DNA of 64,000 nucleotides, taken from contig VCAZ01000012.1 of NCBI GenBank assembly GCA_005784505.1, positions 4,035,011 to 4,099,010 of the forward strand. Direction: 5' to 3'. The notes under the pieces were generated by a model, which did no database searches, was not told the origin of the DNA, and worked only from the letters and a program-made list of their open reading frames with translations. The stretch comes from Bagarius yarrelli (lineage: Eukaryota; Chordata; Actinopteri; Siluriformes; Sisoridae). Position 1 is the first letter of the stretch; each line of letters begins with the position of its first letter. A program made the position numbers and the translations under genes. This document shows, piece by piece, positions 26,666-39,069 of this stretch.

Positions 26666-29605
26666 AAATATAAAAAACAGGTCACTAACAGAGCTAGGGT
26701 TTAGACAAGGGCTATTCTACACAGTTATGAGAAGCAGCATGCGGTTAAATGATTGACATGCACAAGACCATATGCAGAGATGTATACAGAGAGGAGACAA
26801 ATTAAAGAAAACTTTAGTATTGTACCAGGCCACCAGAAGCCACCAGAATAGCTTTAAAGCTTATTGGCAAAAGTTCCACAAATGTCTAGGGCTGTACTGG
26901 GAAGACGAGGGTGAATTGTGATGTTATTTCAGTTTTAAAGGATTTTATCATAGGGTAAATCTGATCGGCCAAAAAACTTCGTATTAATTTCCCCTAATTT
27001 TAATTTGCAAAAATCAAGATTTTCCTGTAAGTATATTTACTGGAGTAAGCAAAAAATTAATATGACCTGCCAGACTACGATATATTTTGTACGTCATTTA
27101 CAGTACATCATTTGTTCATAGGGATACATCGAAATTTCAAAAGAGAAAATTCTGACGAAATATGAGACAAAGATACAAGCTATGCCGTGCCGCACCACCC
27201 GGTAGTGTTCAATGCGCAGGTTTTGCTCTACCTCTAGCCGTCATCACTGTGCGGTGTGACACTTTCCTTAATATTATGCTCTATAAATGTGTGTCTCATT
27301 GAGTTGCTTATGCAAACAAATGCTTTACTGGTGTGCCATACATGTTCAATGGAAAAGCAAAGTCATATAAGAGGACATTTCTGGAATACTTGTTCCTGTT
27401 TGCAAAATCGCTGTTCAAATCTGTTGAAAAGTAATGCTACATTGTAGACAATGTATTTTGTTTTTTTTCTTGCTTCCATCTCAGACTTTGAACTAAAGCG
27501 CTTGTTTTGTAATCTATTTCCATTGCAGTTTTTTATCATTTTAATGGAGCCAGGAGTCTTAAAGGTCAAAAAGTGACAAAAAGCGGTATCTATGAAGACT
27601 TTACCTGCACCTATGCACAAGCTCACCATAGGAAGCACGCTTTAGAGGGGGCAGCTTAGATTTCCTGAACGAGTTGATAAAAGACAGAGCCCAGATGCTG
27701 ACAGAGGTAGACAGAGAAGCGGGAGCTTAGAGCCTCACACAGAACTGAGCCACAGCCTAGTATTTGCTGCAGGGACGTTCTAGCAGTTTGACTTTAATTA
27801 AGCACATCAAGCATGCCTCGGAGCAACAATAAGACATCTGTGTGTAAATGCACGTGATTGTATGTATGAAAAAAGCAGCGAGAGAAACTCGCTAAGCGAG
27901 AATGTGAAAATAGTTTTTCTTGTTTCAAAAAATTTTTCTTGTTTAACTGTATATGTCCAAACATCATTAATTATTTATGGTATGTGCATTTATACATTTT
28001 TGTTATATTATGTTTTGGATGTGTAATATACCTTGTGTTGAAAGATAAACAGTATTATATTTTCCTAGAAATACAGCCCTAATACAGTCCTAGTTCATAA
28101 GGGTTTTATTTTAATGTTTTTTGAAAATATAATCAAGAGTCTGGCAGGCTGTGGCAAAGGTTCAAGGATGCACCAGAGTTACACCTCCACTAAGGTTTAT
28201 TACAGATATAAAATTACAGCACTTCTGCTAAAGTTCTTGTGAGCTGGTCCAGCACGAAATAGTGTATCATTCCTGCATTGATAAAAGAATGGAAACAGGG
28301 TGACAGTAAAATAGCAGGGGTTGACTCATGATCATCTTAGATTGATTCCAGAGCTGGATTTTACAGTGCTGAAAAATATACTTGCTCTGTTTCACAATCC
28401 TTTAGCATCTTGTCCGTTCTCCAGATGACCAGGCAGCACCCATAAAGCAGGCATAGTATTCGCATAGTATCTGTCACCACTTAAGTCCTTCATGACACTG
28501 TCTTTTTTGTGCTTTATGTTCATACTTTGGTTGACATCCAGAGGGATCCATGTTTCTTCATTGACATAAGATTTTCAAATTCTGCTGTTTTGTTTCTCAG
28601 AGTTTTCTTTTATTACAGGATGGTTTCATTTTACCCATCAATCTTGCAGATGTCACAACAGCTCTGAGCTCTACAGGTTTGTGTCAGTGTGATGATCCAA
28701 CGGGCTACGACCTAGACCAGACCCACTTACTCTCTTATTGATATCTCTTTCATATTGTTTCGTTTGTATGTGGGTGTAAAGGGCTAAACAATATCTAAGT
28801 TCATTCAAAAACTCAGGTAAATATTTTACCACACCATTTATGCCTTTAACAAATAGATTTTAACCTGTCCAATCATAACATAACCAATCAAAGCTGACTG
28901 GCCACTTATACTTCTTTACACTGCAAATAAGCCAACTAAAAGCAAAATTTGTTAAATGTACTTTATTTAATAATTAATAGATTATTAAAGGCAGCTTTTC
29001 CTTAAGTCAGTGAAAAAAGACTGCTATAGGTTTACCCACCAAAAGAACAGATTGTGTCATTTCCTGTTCCTCTGTTGTCTGTCTGACCTTGTCTGTGATT
29101 CTCTTCATACCACTCTTTTTTTCCACCCGCTTGCAGTCATCTGCATCTTCCAGAGTTCTAAGTACAGAGTCAGCCAAAGTACTCCATGCCCTCTGGTATG
29201 ACTGGTGCTCTAGAACTGGCAAGTAACCAGGCTTTTTTTGAAGGCCTGGTAGAATGTATGTTTAAGCCCTTTTTGTTGTGGCTTAATTGTTACTCTGTCC
29301 TGTTCAGTTTCACTGAAGACTGTGCAGGATTGTTGTTCCAACAGTAATGATTATTTTTAATCTATTAAAAATTGTGAATAAAAAATAAATTAGTCAAAAT
29401 GCAGCACGTGAGCTAATGCAAATCTAAAGGTAAATGATATCTCAGGTTATTGTGGCATCAAATTAGCACTGAACCTAGAATTTTTCCCCTATCACTTTTC
29501 TTATTAAAGTTATTTTCCCCAATCAAAAAGGCTTAAACTATTACATTGTAAAGCAGACAGAATAGAATTCAAAGGATGGAAATATTCTGAGATAAATAAA
29601 CAGAG
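26666..29605. other. intergenic DNA, nothing recognised
   Basis: No gene supported. Several open frames of 60-90 codons (for example 27363-27638 minus and 29007-29222 minus) lack domains or splice context. Confidence 0.45.
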
Positions 29606-29662
29606 ATAAACGTAAGTCACTCTGAATAAAGGTGTCTGCCAAATGTAAATGTAAAATGTAAA
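29606..29662 (-). repeat. SINE/MITE-like fragment, minus orientation
   Basis: The segment 'gtgtctgccaaatgtaaatg' is the reverse complement of the 'catttacatttggcagac' start seen in the copies at 20840 and 45884. Only one end remains. Confidence 0.75.
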
Positions 29663-31891
29663 AAAAAGTTTAAAGTTTCTGCTTTAAATTCTTGAAAATG
29701 CATTAATTATTTGAAAAATCAGTAATAATTTGATTAACAATTCCAAACAGATTCTGTTATCTGTGCTTAATTGGGCCCACAACAACAGGAGCAGTGCAGA
29801 CATAATTCAGTGGAGGTGTAGTAAAACCTAACTTCCCTTAGTGTTTAGTTTGAATTGTGTGCTAGCTTTCTACTCAATTGGGGAATATGAAGTTTAAGAG
29901 CCTTTTGATATCAGCGACCCGAGGAGAGTGGGCATTCCTGTGGAAAGACACATCTAACAGCAGACCTTCCACAGTGTTGAGAGGCTGGTAAATGTGGCTC
30001 AGCAAAACGACACCTCAACAGTTAGAGTAGAATGGGGCCCCTAATTTATGTCAGCACTATTGCAGGGTTTAAATTTATTGATGGTAATGCTATATGGGGA
30101 GATCTGCTTAAAAAGCCCCAAGGCCTCCTATTATGTTATGCTTGTCCATCTTTCATGCTAACTCTTACTGTAACTAGAATTTTTGCTGACATGAAGGACA
30201 TATGGTGACTAAATAAAAAGCATAAGAAGCACAATTATACTTTCACTTACAAACACTTTTCATTTCCATTACATGCTGGGACACCTACGTCACAACTCTT
30301 GTGCTAGCTTATTAAGTTTCTGCTAAATTAAAAGTAAAACGGAACCAATTTGTGGAAACACGAACATGTATTCAATGTGTGCATTTGGTTTTATCATACA
30401 CACTCAATGCAGGGAAAGATTTGAAACTGAAATGGGAAAGGACAGACAATATGAAGTGCTTGCAGCCTCTGTGATGTAGGGGTCAGTCATGAAACATCAA
30501 AGTAGCACTTTTAGCACTTGATGTGTTTTTATGTGCTGCCTGCACTCTGTCCACATGGTTTCAGCTTCTCAAGAATGACTGGTTAATAAAAAGGCATGTT
30601 AAGACTTAATCACACATTCTATCTTAGACAGGACCTCACTGACCTTTTACTGATACATAAGTAAGCACTCATTAACGGTTGCTTAACAGGAATGTAGCCC
30701 TCACTAATTTTGCCCTTGTGTTTAACTGCGGAGAAAGGTGAGGAACATCCTGCGTTTAGTGGCCATTAGTGTGCCTAGTTTCTAGTGGGGACCCATTTGC
30801 TTGGCTGTTTTGTAGCCAGTTATCTGTTAAGTCCATCGTTTGACTTCCCCTCATGAAAATGCCAACATGCATAGCTTGAAATAATAAAATCCATTTAAGA
30901 AGGTGTTATTGCTTCATATGCTAAAGATAATTACATTTGTAATTGTTTAATAATGTTTTCTAAAGGTTGTCAGTAATGTTGCTAATCGGGTTAAAAAGCC
31001 CAGACTACACCAATGTGCTCTATTTGTTTCCAAAGACATTTTTTTTTCAGATGTGCCAGCAGGCCTAAAACAGCTGCAAAGCCACTTGTCTGGGCTGAGT
31101 TACCATAAGATGCCTGACTCTTGGCTTTTATTGATCTTTTATTACTGTACTTATATGTAAATAAATATTGCCGTGGAATCATGTCCTTCCTCAGCATGGG
31201 CCGTAGCTGGCCGGCAGTCCTAGACCCGACCACTGTTCTGTGCTCCCTCAGGTGAACCTTGTGCACTGAACTGCAGGAAGCCCAAAGTGCCTTATACAAT
31301 AATAAATATTCAAACACACTCTCCACTCCTATAGATGTTTCTCATTGATAGTGGGTCAAAAAAGTCCAAAATAATTTACTATTAGATCTCCTGCTTACTC
31401 TAAGGACAATACTACCTCTCATGTGGGAGTTTAGAGATTGTTCAGTTTTTACAGTGCTAGTTTTAATGCTAGTAATACAATCTACTTCATCGAACAGGCC
31501 CACTGTGCCCTGAAAGACTGGCTCAGTTAAACAGATGTGGAATGTTCCATTTGAAAGTTTGCTGCTACTTGTTATTTCTTTTTTTTTAATATATAATATA
31601 GGTTGAAGACTTTTTAAATAATTCCAGAAGTATTTACAAGCTACATTGTCATTGTGTGTACTTTAGTAATGTAAGGTTAAGCCCTTATTTCAACTACAGT
31701 GCTGATTATGGATAATGTTTAACCCTATGCTGCTGCTTAGTGTCTGCCTGGCCAGCTGCGGGCACAAATTCAGATTGGGGCGCCCTCTTTGAGCCTCCTG
31801 GTGTTTTATCTGCTCTGACCTACGAGTGTAAAGTCCTCTTTAATGCCTGAGTGCTAAGGCAAACTCATTGTCCCCACTACTGTTCCTACTG

Positions 31892-31892
<1 letters not shown>
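29663..31892. other. intergenic DNA with candidate regulatory patches
   Basis: No gene is recognised. Patches at about 29910-30150, 30991-31326 and 31715-31870 are less AT-rich and free of simple repeats. The middle one is open for 111 codons on the minus strand without resembling a known protein. They are candidate non-coding elements; the remainder is AT-rich. Confidence 0.3.

Positions 31893-31931
<39 letters not shown>
31893..31931. repeat. (CA)n microsatellite
   Basis: Uninterrupted CA dinucleotides, about 39 bp, directly bordering the SINE-like repeat at 31932. Confidence 0.95.
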
Positions 31932-31933
<2 letters not shown>

Positions 31934-32155
31934 ATACATGGTTAAGTCAGTTAAAATGCCAGAGTTGTTGTTGGCCAAAAGATCAGGGTTCAAGCCTCAC
32001 CACTGTCAGGCAGTCACTGTTGGGCCTTAACACACCCCATGCCCCTGGGGTGCCCTATCATGTTTTCTCTTTACTTTGACCCCAACTATTTCACCTGAGA
32101 TATGCAAAGAAACCGGGTTCACTGTGCTGCAATGTATATGTGACAAATAAAGAGA
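31932..32155 (+). repeat. tRNA-like SINE or related short repeat
   Basis: Contains a Pol III B-box-like GGTTCAAGCC at about 31988-31997, then the 'cactgttgggccttaac' and 'ggtgccctatcatg' blocks, and ends 'gtatatgtgacaaataaag'. I recognise these blocks as a common fish interspersed repeat whose intact copies read 'gaatttcactgtgctgtaatg' near the end. A 3' run related to AATAAAG is preserved. The copy is mildly diverged. Confidence 0.7.
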
Positions 32156-34959
32156 TGTATGCACACCACACCAGATGTGCCTTCTCCTTTAAAGATCTGT
32201 CTACCCTGAAGATGATCCTTTTATTTTAGCACAGTGCTTATATTGTACAGTAAAGTGATTCTTTGTTTTCCATGTTACAGGGAGGTAATCAGCTTATACC
32301 TCTGCAAGAACATTCTGCTATGAACCCATTGTGATTTTTTATACTGCAGTACAATGTAACACAGGGATTAAAATGAAGGAGAATGTCTATTTTATAAATA
32401 CTACATGGCAGTTAAATGCTCCTAACTATTAAAATATTATATATATAGTTATACTATATAATCTATATGGTTATACTATATATATATATATATTTAAAAC
32501 ACAAGATACTAAATCTCAACTTAATATACAAAACAAAATTAAATCAATTTCTTGAATTCTTGTCAAAGGACAGTTAATGAATTTTAATCTACCCAAACAA
32601 AGTTTTATTTTACTTATGGATTTATTTAAATTAGAGCCAATATATATAAATTATTACATATATTTAGGGGGAAAACATGTGCATGACCTGGAATTTGAGG
32701 CAATTTGTATGTCACAAGTCACAATAATATAGAAATACACAGATCCTGTTTCTCAAACGGAACGTACGGATTTATACTTTGTCATCATACACAGAAAAAT
32801 GGTTATTAACTTTTTGTGAATTGCCTACTAAAAAAAATCTAATTCATTTTATTTATACTAATAATGGCATCATGTGTGAGATTTAAATGACACATGATGA
32901 ATAAACAAATCATACTTAGTTGCAGGTAGGTTTAGAAAAGTATTTAAATATAATTCACAATCAAACTTATTTGGTCTCAACAGACTATTGCTGTGAGTAT
33001 CAAAATACATATAACAAAAACTAAAAAACACATAACACCCAAATTGGCACTTTATTAATTTGTGTTTAACAGCACAAATGCCTGAAATATTTTCAGCAGC
33101 TGCTTCATTTTTCTGTTTTGTCTTCAGTGTGTGGCAACCCAACCATCAAACCTGTCACACTCGCTGGCATGTAAGTGTTGATGGAAGCTAGTGCTGACCA
33201 AGAGATGTGTGAAAGAAGAACAAACTTTTGAAGCAGGGATTGCGAACATGTGTTTCTGCTCTAACAATTCTGGTAAGTTAAAACTGGAAAAATAATAAAA
33301 AAAATCTCTTCACTTTTAGTCAAAGCAGAGTGTAACCTGCCTCTAGGACTTATTGTATCAAAATGTCATAACTAGAGAAAAAAAATGATGAAATAAATAA
33401 AATTAATTAAAAATTCATTAATCAACACGGTTAATGGTTTATTATGTGGAGATTAGACATAAATATAGAAATTACTGATTTATCCATTTTATAAGAATTT
33501 TGTTAGACTCTTAGAATTGGGTTTACAATTTGTTTTTGTTATTGTGCTATGTGTTATGTGTAATAACAATTTTGGTTTTATAACAGTAGTAAGGACACCT
33601 TTTTTGAGCAACTGTTTATAAACCATACTATAAATCTATAATTTTTAGACAGGCTAATTTAATAAGACCCATGTGTATAGGATATAGACATTGGCTGAAA
33701 TAGCAAGCATTCAGTTTATTTTCATAATAAATTTCATTGAGTCTTTTATATCACCCTGCTGCAATTATATGTAAATTACAGTAATTTAATAAATAAGCAG
33801 AGTAGCATTATTGCAGTTTTCTTGTGATTTATTTGTGTTTTTGTTTATTTTATTTAAATATAGACATATTACGACAGCCCTATTCTAGTACAAGTGTACT
33901 TTTTTAACTTTTATTTTTCCAATTTTCCCTTAGTTTTAAAATTTAATTACAGATATTAATGCTCACCATATATAACAGTAATCCTAAAAATTGTATATAG
34001 GATTTTTATAAGCTAACATACTTTATGCAAATTTATACATGCTGAGAGATATCAGACTATGGCATTGACCTGGACTGTAGACTGCATGTTGTGTGTTCTG
34101 TAGTCTTTTCCTTCATTGACTTTCCTTTCTGTGTCCTTTTACTGGACTGTTTTTCTGACAATAAACTTCCTGATTTAAGTGACGCTACAAACTGCGTCAA
34201 ACTGCGGGGGTGAGTGTGTGTGTGTGTGGGGGGGTATTTATATGAATGGTATGAATGGTCACTTAATGAAAACTTTAACTAATTATCAAATAAAAGCATA
34301 ATAATTTAGTGATTATCACTTAAATTAAGAAGACAGTAAACAGCTACGTGAAAATGTATATGTAGTTAGAAATAAAAAATATGAATTAATTAAAAAGTTT
34401 TTATTTAAAACATTTTTAAGCTTACATGGTAAAATCGTAGCTTATAAATCTTTATCTATTCGACTTCATATAAAATCGTGTTTAATTGCCATATTTTCCT
34501 TGCTTGTAGAAAGTCATGGTTAAAAAAATGACCATCTTATTTTATGCTGCTCTACATAACAGATAGTGTACATTAGATTATTATTATCAGGGTAGGTATT
34601 ATAAAATAAAAACCAACTTAGTGGGTCGCAACCACTAATGGCCAAATCAGTAAATATGTTCGGCTTCAAAATATTTTTTAATATAGAAATAATGTATATA
34701 TTAATTTTACGCACAACACGTAAAAAAGCAAAACTTGGAAAAAAAAGTAAGATAAACATTTCCATCTAATATGTGGCAATTTATTATATAAAAGTGTGAT
34801 TTATGTTATAGATGCAAATGTTTTGCTTTTATATTAGGTTGCTATAGCATAGTTGTGCGTGTTTGACGTTTCTATAAAGGGAAGCTCCTTTTTTTGTTAC
34901 TGTTATAATTTGGCTGCTATTAGGGTCAATTTTTGATTTTTTTCGAAAATTAACACTGG
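32156..34959. other. AT-rich intergenic DNA
   Basis: Very AT-rich, with short AT arrays around 32435-32490 and a TG/G run at 34210-34230. The 90-codon and 81-codon minus open frames (32870-33142 and 34520-34765) look like chance frames. Nothing else recognised. Confidence 0.45.
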
Positions 34960-36080
34960 CCAGTGGCGTTTAAAGGTCAGATGGGAAGTATAAGCTGGAC
35001 CGTTTTGAGGGGAAATCCCAGGCAGGTCACTTTCGGCTGTATAGAGAATTGTAGTGCCGGGTTACGCCTGCCGTCTTGCGGACACTGCACAGATCCCGCG
35101 GAGATCACGCGCAGCCGGCGCCTCATGGGACCAACGCACATTAAATCATACATCAAGTGCTCCCGCAGCACCTAGCCACTAATTCAAGTGCATAATATAT
35201 ACTATTAAACTGCAGAAACACTTATATTGTTCATTGTTGAACTGCCGAATTAAGCACTTATTTGAGCTAGAAACATGCTAGATCCAAAGAACCACCATTT
35301 GATCTATAACAGGACACCTGCATTAGGTCACATTACGGTCTTAAAACGTTGGTTTATTAACGATCTGTCAGAGATGATCAACAAAACTTTCTCTACATAC
35401 TGATTGAAATTTGTGAATTTATGTCCTGTCTGTTTCCACTGAGCTTTTTTCTGTTTTGAACTTATGATCCCTTAACAATCATGCTCTCCTAAAGCGCATA
35501 TCTATATTGATTACAGCAGTGATGTGTTGCATACGTTTCCCACTAAAATTCATACTGACGACGACAACAACCGTCTGGGATTAATTCATGTTCTCGCCGC
35601 GAAGCATGTCATTGCTGCAGGAATGTAACTCATCAAGCCGCTTCCTCACTGTCAAGCGGAGCAATGCAGAATCATCCACAGGCCGTCTGCGCTATCTAAA
35701 AAAGATTTTTAAAAATTACATCTTGCCCTAATCAGTCCAATTAGCAGAGGTCGTCCTGTGTGCGCTCGGGTGAGTGCCGGAAGGTTGTGAAAACAGGGGG
35801 GCGGCTATTAGTCGAAATTCGATCCCCATTCATCAACGCTGCAATAATCAGCGGCGCGCGGCTCTCGGGAAGCTCTGATCACAACGATCCGTGGAAACAA
35901 GCTGTTTACAAACACTGCCAAGACGAGACGAGTAGTCCTGATTGGCCATGTCACTGCCACGCACTCTTAGTTAGAGTAAAGATTTGATACTTCCCAATCA
36001 AACTTCTCTAATATGCGTCCATTCACAATCCGTCTGCTTTAATTTTGCGCAATTGGATGTGCAATCCGTTAGCATTAGAT
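34960..36080. other. candidate proximal CNE cluster upstream of six2
   Basis: The sequence changes to a balanced composition with many CpGs at 35020-35170 and again at 35570-36080. The second block contains a CCCTAATC site (about 35727-35734) and a CCAATTAGC site (about 35738-35746), both homeodomain-type, plus a GATTGGCCATG (about 35940-35950) CCAAT-box-like sequence. It lies about 2.4-3.5 kb before the six2 start codon. Open frames exist (34963-35175, 35760-35987) without any protein signature. I infer a regulatory role for six2; no alignment was available. Confidence 0.35.
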
Positions 36081-36642
36081 CTTAATCGATAGATCAGCAT
36101 ACATCTGTATCTCTGTTTGTAGTGAAGATGTGGTCCTTAATTCCAGCTGATGTTCGTTAGGCTGCCATAAGAATACAAGCTTTCTAATGGATAGGAAGAG
36201 TGTAGACGCGGATTATTTTATTATTTCAATAATTTACCACCTGTTGATTAATTATAACATGATTTATTAGGAATGTAGAATTAATTTGTAATATTTCACG
36301 AGGATAAACTTCTCGATAGAAAGAATTAAAAACGCACCATCATAATGATTCAAATTTGTCCGTGATAGTTTTGTTTACAGCACTGTAGTTTATGTAGGCT
36401 ATAGTAAGGGGACACAAACCTGTTATTAACACTGCAACTGTTGCATTAGATGGAATTTCGGATTTTCGTTTAGATTTTGTTGAGTTTGTCCTGATATGAT
36501 ATTGAGTCATAATATTAGACACAGATGACTGCCTATTAGTAAAACTTCGCCTATGTGAAGAGCAGCTATAAATACACCTATGTAATACACATTTTTGTAC
36601 ACATCATTTAATATTATTGTTATCATTGATTTTAGTAGCTCT

Positions 36643-36712
<70 letters not shown>

Positions 36713-37400
36713 CAGAGAGAAAGGAAAAATAACGATAGGTGTTAAGTCATTTGATATCATTTGATACATACACATTCGGTAGACACAACACATTGTGTAT
36801 AGGTATTGGAAGCACTGTAATCATATTTCCCTTATATATGTTTCTTAATTTAATAAATACATGTACTGATGAGATGTTATCTCGCTCTGGTTGTCTCTCC
36901 TCGAGCCCACATCACACGCCTGCCTGGCTCCAGAGCAGGTAGAAAAATCAAACAAGATTGGCACACCTTTTGATCTTTCGCACCTCAGTCTGACAAATTC
37001 TCCTTCAGGCGTCAGCGATTTTATAATTTCATATGGCATGTGACTTCTAACAACTTTCTTGTGGTCTTCAACTTGCATCGTTAACTTGACATCATAGAGC
37101 ATCCTTTCTGACCCGTTTGCGCGAGAGAAGGAGTGCAAGTCTGAGTGAGTGTGTGTAAGACAGTTACCTTAACTGGTGTGAGACGCTGACAAAACCGTTC
37201 ACAGTTAAAAAAATGTTTTTTTTGCACGACACAACCCCAGATAAATTACCAGCAGAATTTCATAACCGCATGCAATGTTGTTTTAAACCATTTACATAAA
37301 TTAATTATGGTTCTTTTAATTTTTTAAAGATAAGTGGATCGTTTGGAATAGTTTGCAAAATTGTCTTACCGGCAGAAGGCGTCCCTCTTAGTGTTCACTG
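36081..37400. other. six2 upstream DNA
   Basis: AT-rich DNA with a TG/GA compound microsatellite and a less AT-rich patch at about 36880-37140. The 97-codon minus frame there (36845-37138) has no known domain. Confidence 0.4.
36643..36722. repeat. (TG)n(GA)n compound microsatellite
   Basis: About 24 bp of TG repeats switch directly to GA repeats with CAGA interruptions. It lies about 1.8 kb upstream of the six2 start codon. Confidence 0.95.
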
Positions 37401-38509
37401 TCCATTTTGAGTGCATGCTGACAGACAGAGCGTCTGTCCTCTATAAAACGCTCTCCGAGCGGCACGGCTTTACTGCACCGCTCGCTTATTCCCGACTACC
37501 TGCTCGCTAAAGGGTTTGCTCATATTTACATTGATTTTAAGCCCTTATAGACCCACTATTTTTTAGAGTTAGCTTTTCATGCTCTTCTGTAGAGTTTATG
37601 CAGTGTGTTTTTTAAAGCTAGTATTAGTTTATATCCAAAACAGAACGTTTTCCCTGCGTGTTCTGAGGTAATATGAAGTGTTGCATGTACAAGTATTTTG
37701 TGTGCTAAAACGAAACAAACGCTGTGAAAGTTATTTTAGCAGTGATATTTGCATGTTTGCACGCACAATTTGTACCCACAGCCTAATTTCTTAGATATTA
37801 TATTATATGCATGTGTTTTTTTTAGGACGGACTGTGTTAAAGGTAGGTACAAAATCTGGATTTGCATTAGTCTTTGGATTCTGTAAGTGCTGAAGTTTTT
37901 CTACGCCTCCTTTCCTCGGCTGTAGGAGCGCCCCTTTTCTGTACTAAGCGTTCTTTGGTTATTTCAACTGTCCATCAAACCCTGAACTTGAAAAAAATCT
38001 CATATACAGACAAAATCAAGGCTATTATTTCTATCGGTGGGCGGGTTTTAAATGAAGGGAATAATCATTCAGCCAGTCCAGGGAGCCACCTCAAAGCAGA
38101 TCGGGTTACTTTGAATGACAGCGTAGCCATGGCGAATAATTTGACTAAAACTATTGTCTTATCCTCGCCGTCCCAGGGTCGGATATCCAACCAATCAGAG
38201 TTCACACAATCGGTTTTCTTGCCAGCTTAGAATAATATTATTAAACCTAGCGAGTGAGCTTCGTAGTCGGGAGAACGCTATGCTGAAACGACACAGAAAA
38301 GTCTGCGAGCTACTTACTCGGGAGGGGAAAGTTTGGCTCATTGTTTTTAGATGGATATACGGTGTGTTATTCTCGCCTTAGTGGATCTGAAGTATCAAGC
38401 TCTCTCAAGTTCTTAAAGGATTTTATCGATATCCGAAACCTTTTAAATTTGTATCTTTCATGGACTTCCAGCGTCTTCTGCTTAAGAATCTTTGTCCTTA
38501 TCGATAACC
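37401..38509 (+). promoter_or_regulatory. six2 promoter region and 5' UTR (inferred)
   Basis: CpG content rises from about 37430. Two possible core promoters are visible. One has TATAAAA at 37442-37448 followed by a CpG-rich stretch. The other has a CCAAT box in CCAACCAATCAGAG (CCAAT at 38191-38195) with an AT-rich AATAATATTATTAAA at 38231-38245, which would give a 5' UTR of roughly 240 nt. A GTGGGCGGG GC-box-like site sits at about 38037-38045. The second option fits the short 5' UTR known for vertebrate SIX2 better. The transcription start itself cannot be fixed from sequence. Confidence 0.4.
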
Positions 38510-39069
38510 ATGTCTATGCTTCCGACTTTCGGCTTTACGCAAGAGCAAGTGGCGTGCGTGTGCGAGGTCCTGCAGCAGGGCGGAAACATCGAGCGTCTTG
38601 GACGCTTTCTGTGGTCTCTGCCGGCCTGCGAACACCTCCACAAGAACGAGAGCGTGCTTAAAGCGAAGGCCGTGGTAGCCTTTCACCGGGGAAACTTCAG
38701 AGAGCTTTATAAAATCCTCGAAAGCCACCAATTCTCGCCGCACAACCACCCAAAACTACAGCAACTCTGGCTCAAGGCGCATTACATCGAGGCAGAGAAG
38801 CTCCGCGGACGGCCGCTTGGAGCTGTGGGCAAGTACCGAGTGCGTCGAAAGTTCCCGCTTCCCCGGTCCATTTGGGATGGCGAGGAGACAAGCTATTGCT
38901 TTAAGGAGAAGAGCCGCAGCGTACTCAGAGAATGGTACACCCATAACCCGTACCCTTCACCACGGGAAAAGCGCGAGCTTGCCGAAGCCACCGGACTGAC
39001 CACCACTCAGGTCAGCAACTGGTTTAAAAACAGGAGGCAACGCGACCGCGCCGCGGAGGCCAAAGAAAG
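38510..39069 (+). CDS. SIX2 homeobox transcription factor, exon 1
   Basis: Encodes the DNA-binding part of SIX2, a nuclear transcription factor that keeps nephron progenitors undifferentiated and acts in head mesenchyme, usually with EYA coactivators. The start is the ATG of MSMLPTFGF, the conserved family start; an upstream in-frame ATG at 38492 adds six unconserved residues. Residues about 9-119 form the SIX domain (EYA contact and DNA specificity), and about 125-184 the homeodomain, with WFKNRRQRDR at 171-180 carrying the recognition helix. SIX2 rather than SIX1 is chosen from five positions: Ile27, Glu41, Ile93, Ser120 and Ser136, where SIX1 has Leu, Asp, Val, Thr and Gly. The convergent six3 supports this. 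Exon 1 supplies 186 codons plus two bases (AG) that complete an Arg codon in exon 2, a split typical of SIX1/2 genes. No break is seen in this exon. Which teleost duplicate (a or b) it is cannot be told. Confidence 0.97.

Noticed and set aside
35760..35987. 75-codon open frame upstream of six2
   Set aside because: No domain, and it lies in a block better explained as regulatory DNA.
38492..38509. upstream in-frame ATG for six2
   Set aside because: Adds MSLSIT, which is not part of the conserved SIX1/2 start MSMLP.
38498..38749. minus-strand open frame over six2 exon 1
   Set aside because: Antisense shadow of the SIX domain coding sequence; no independent signature.
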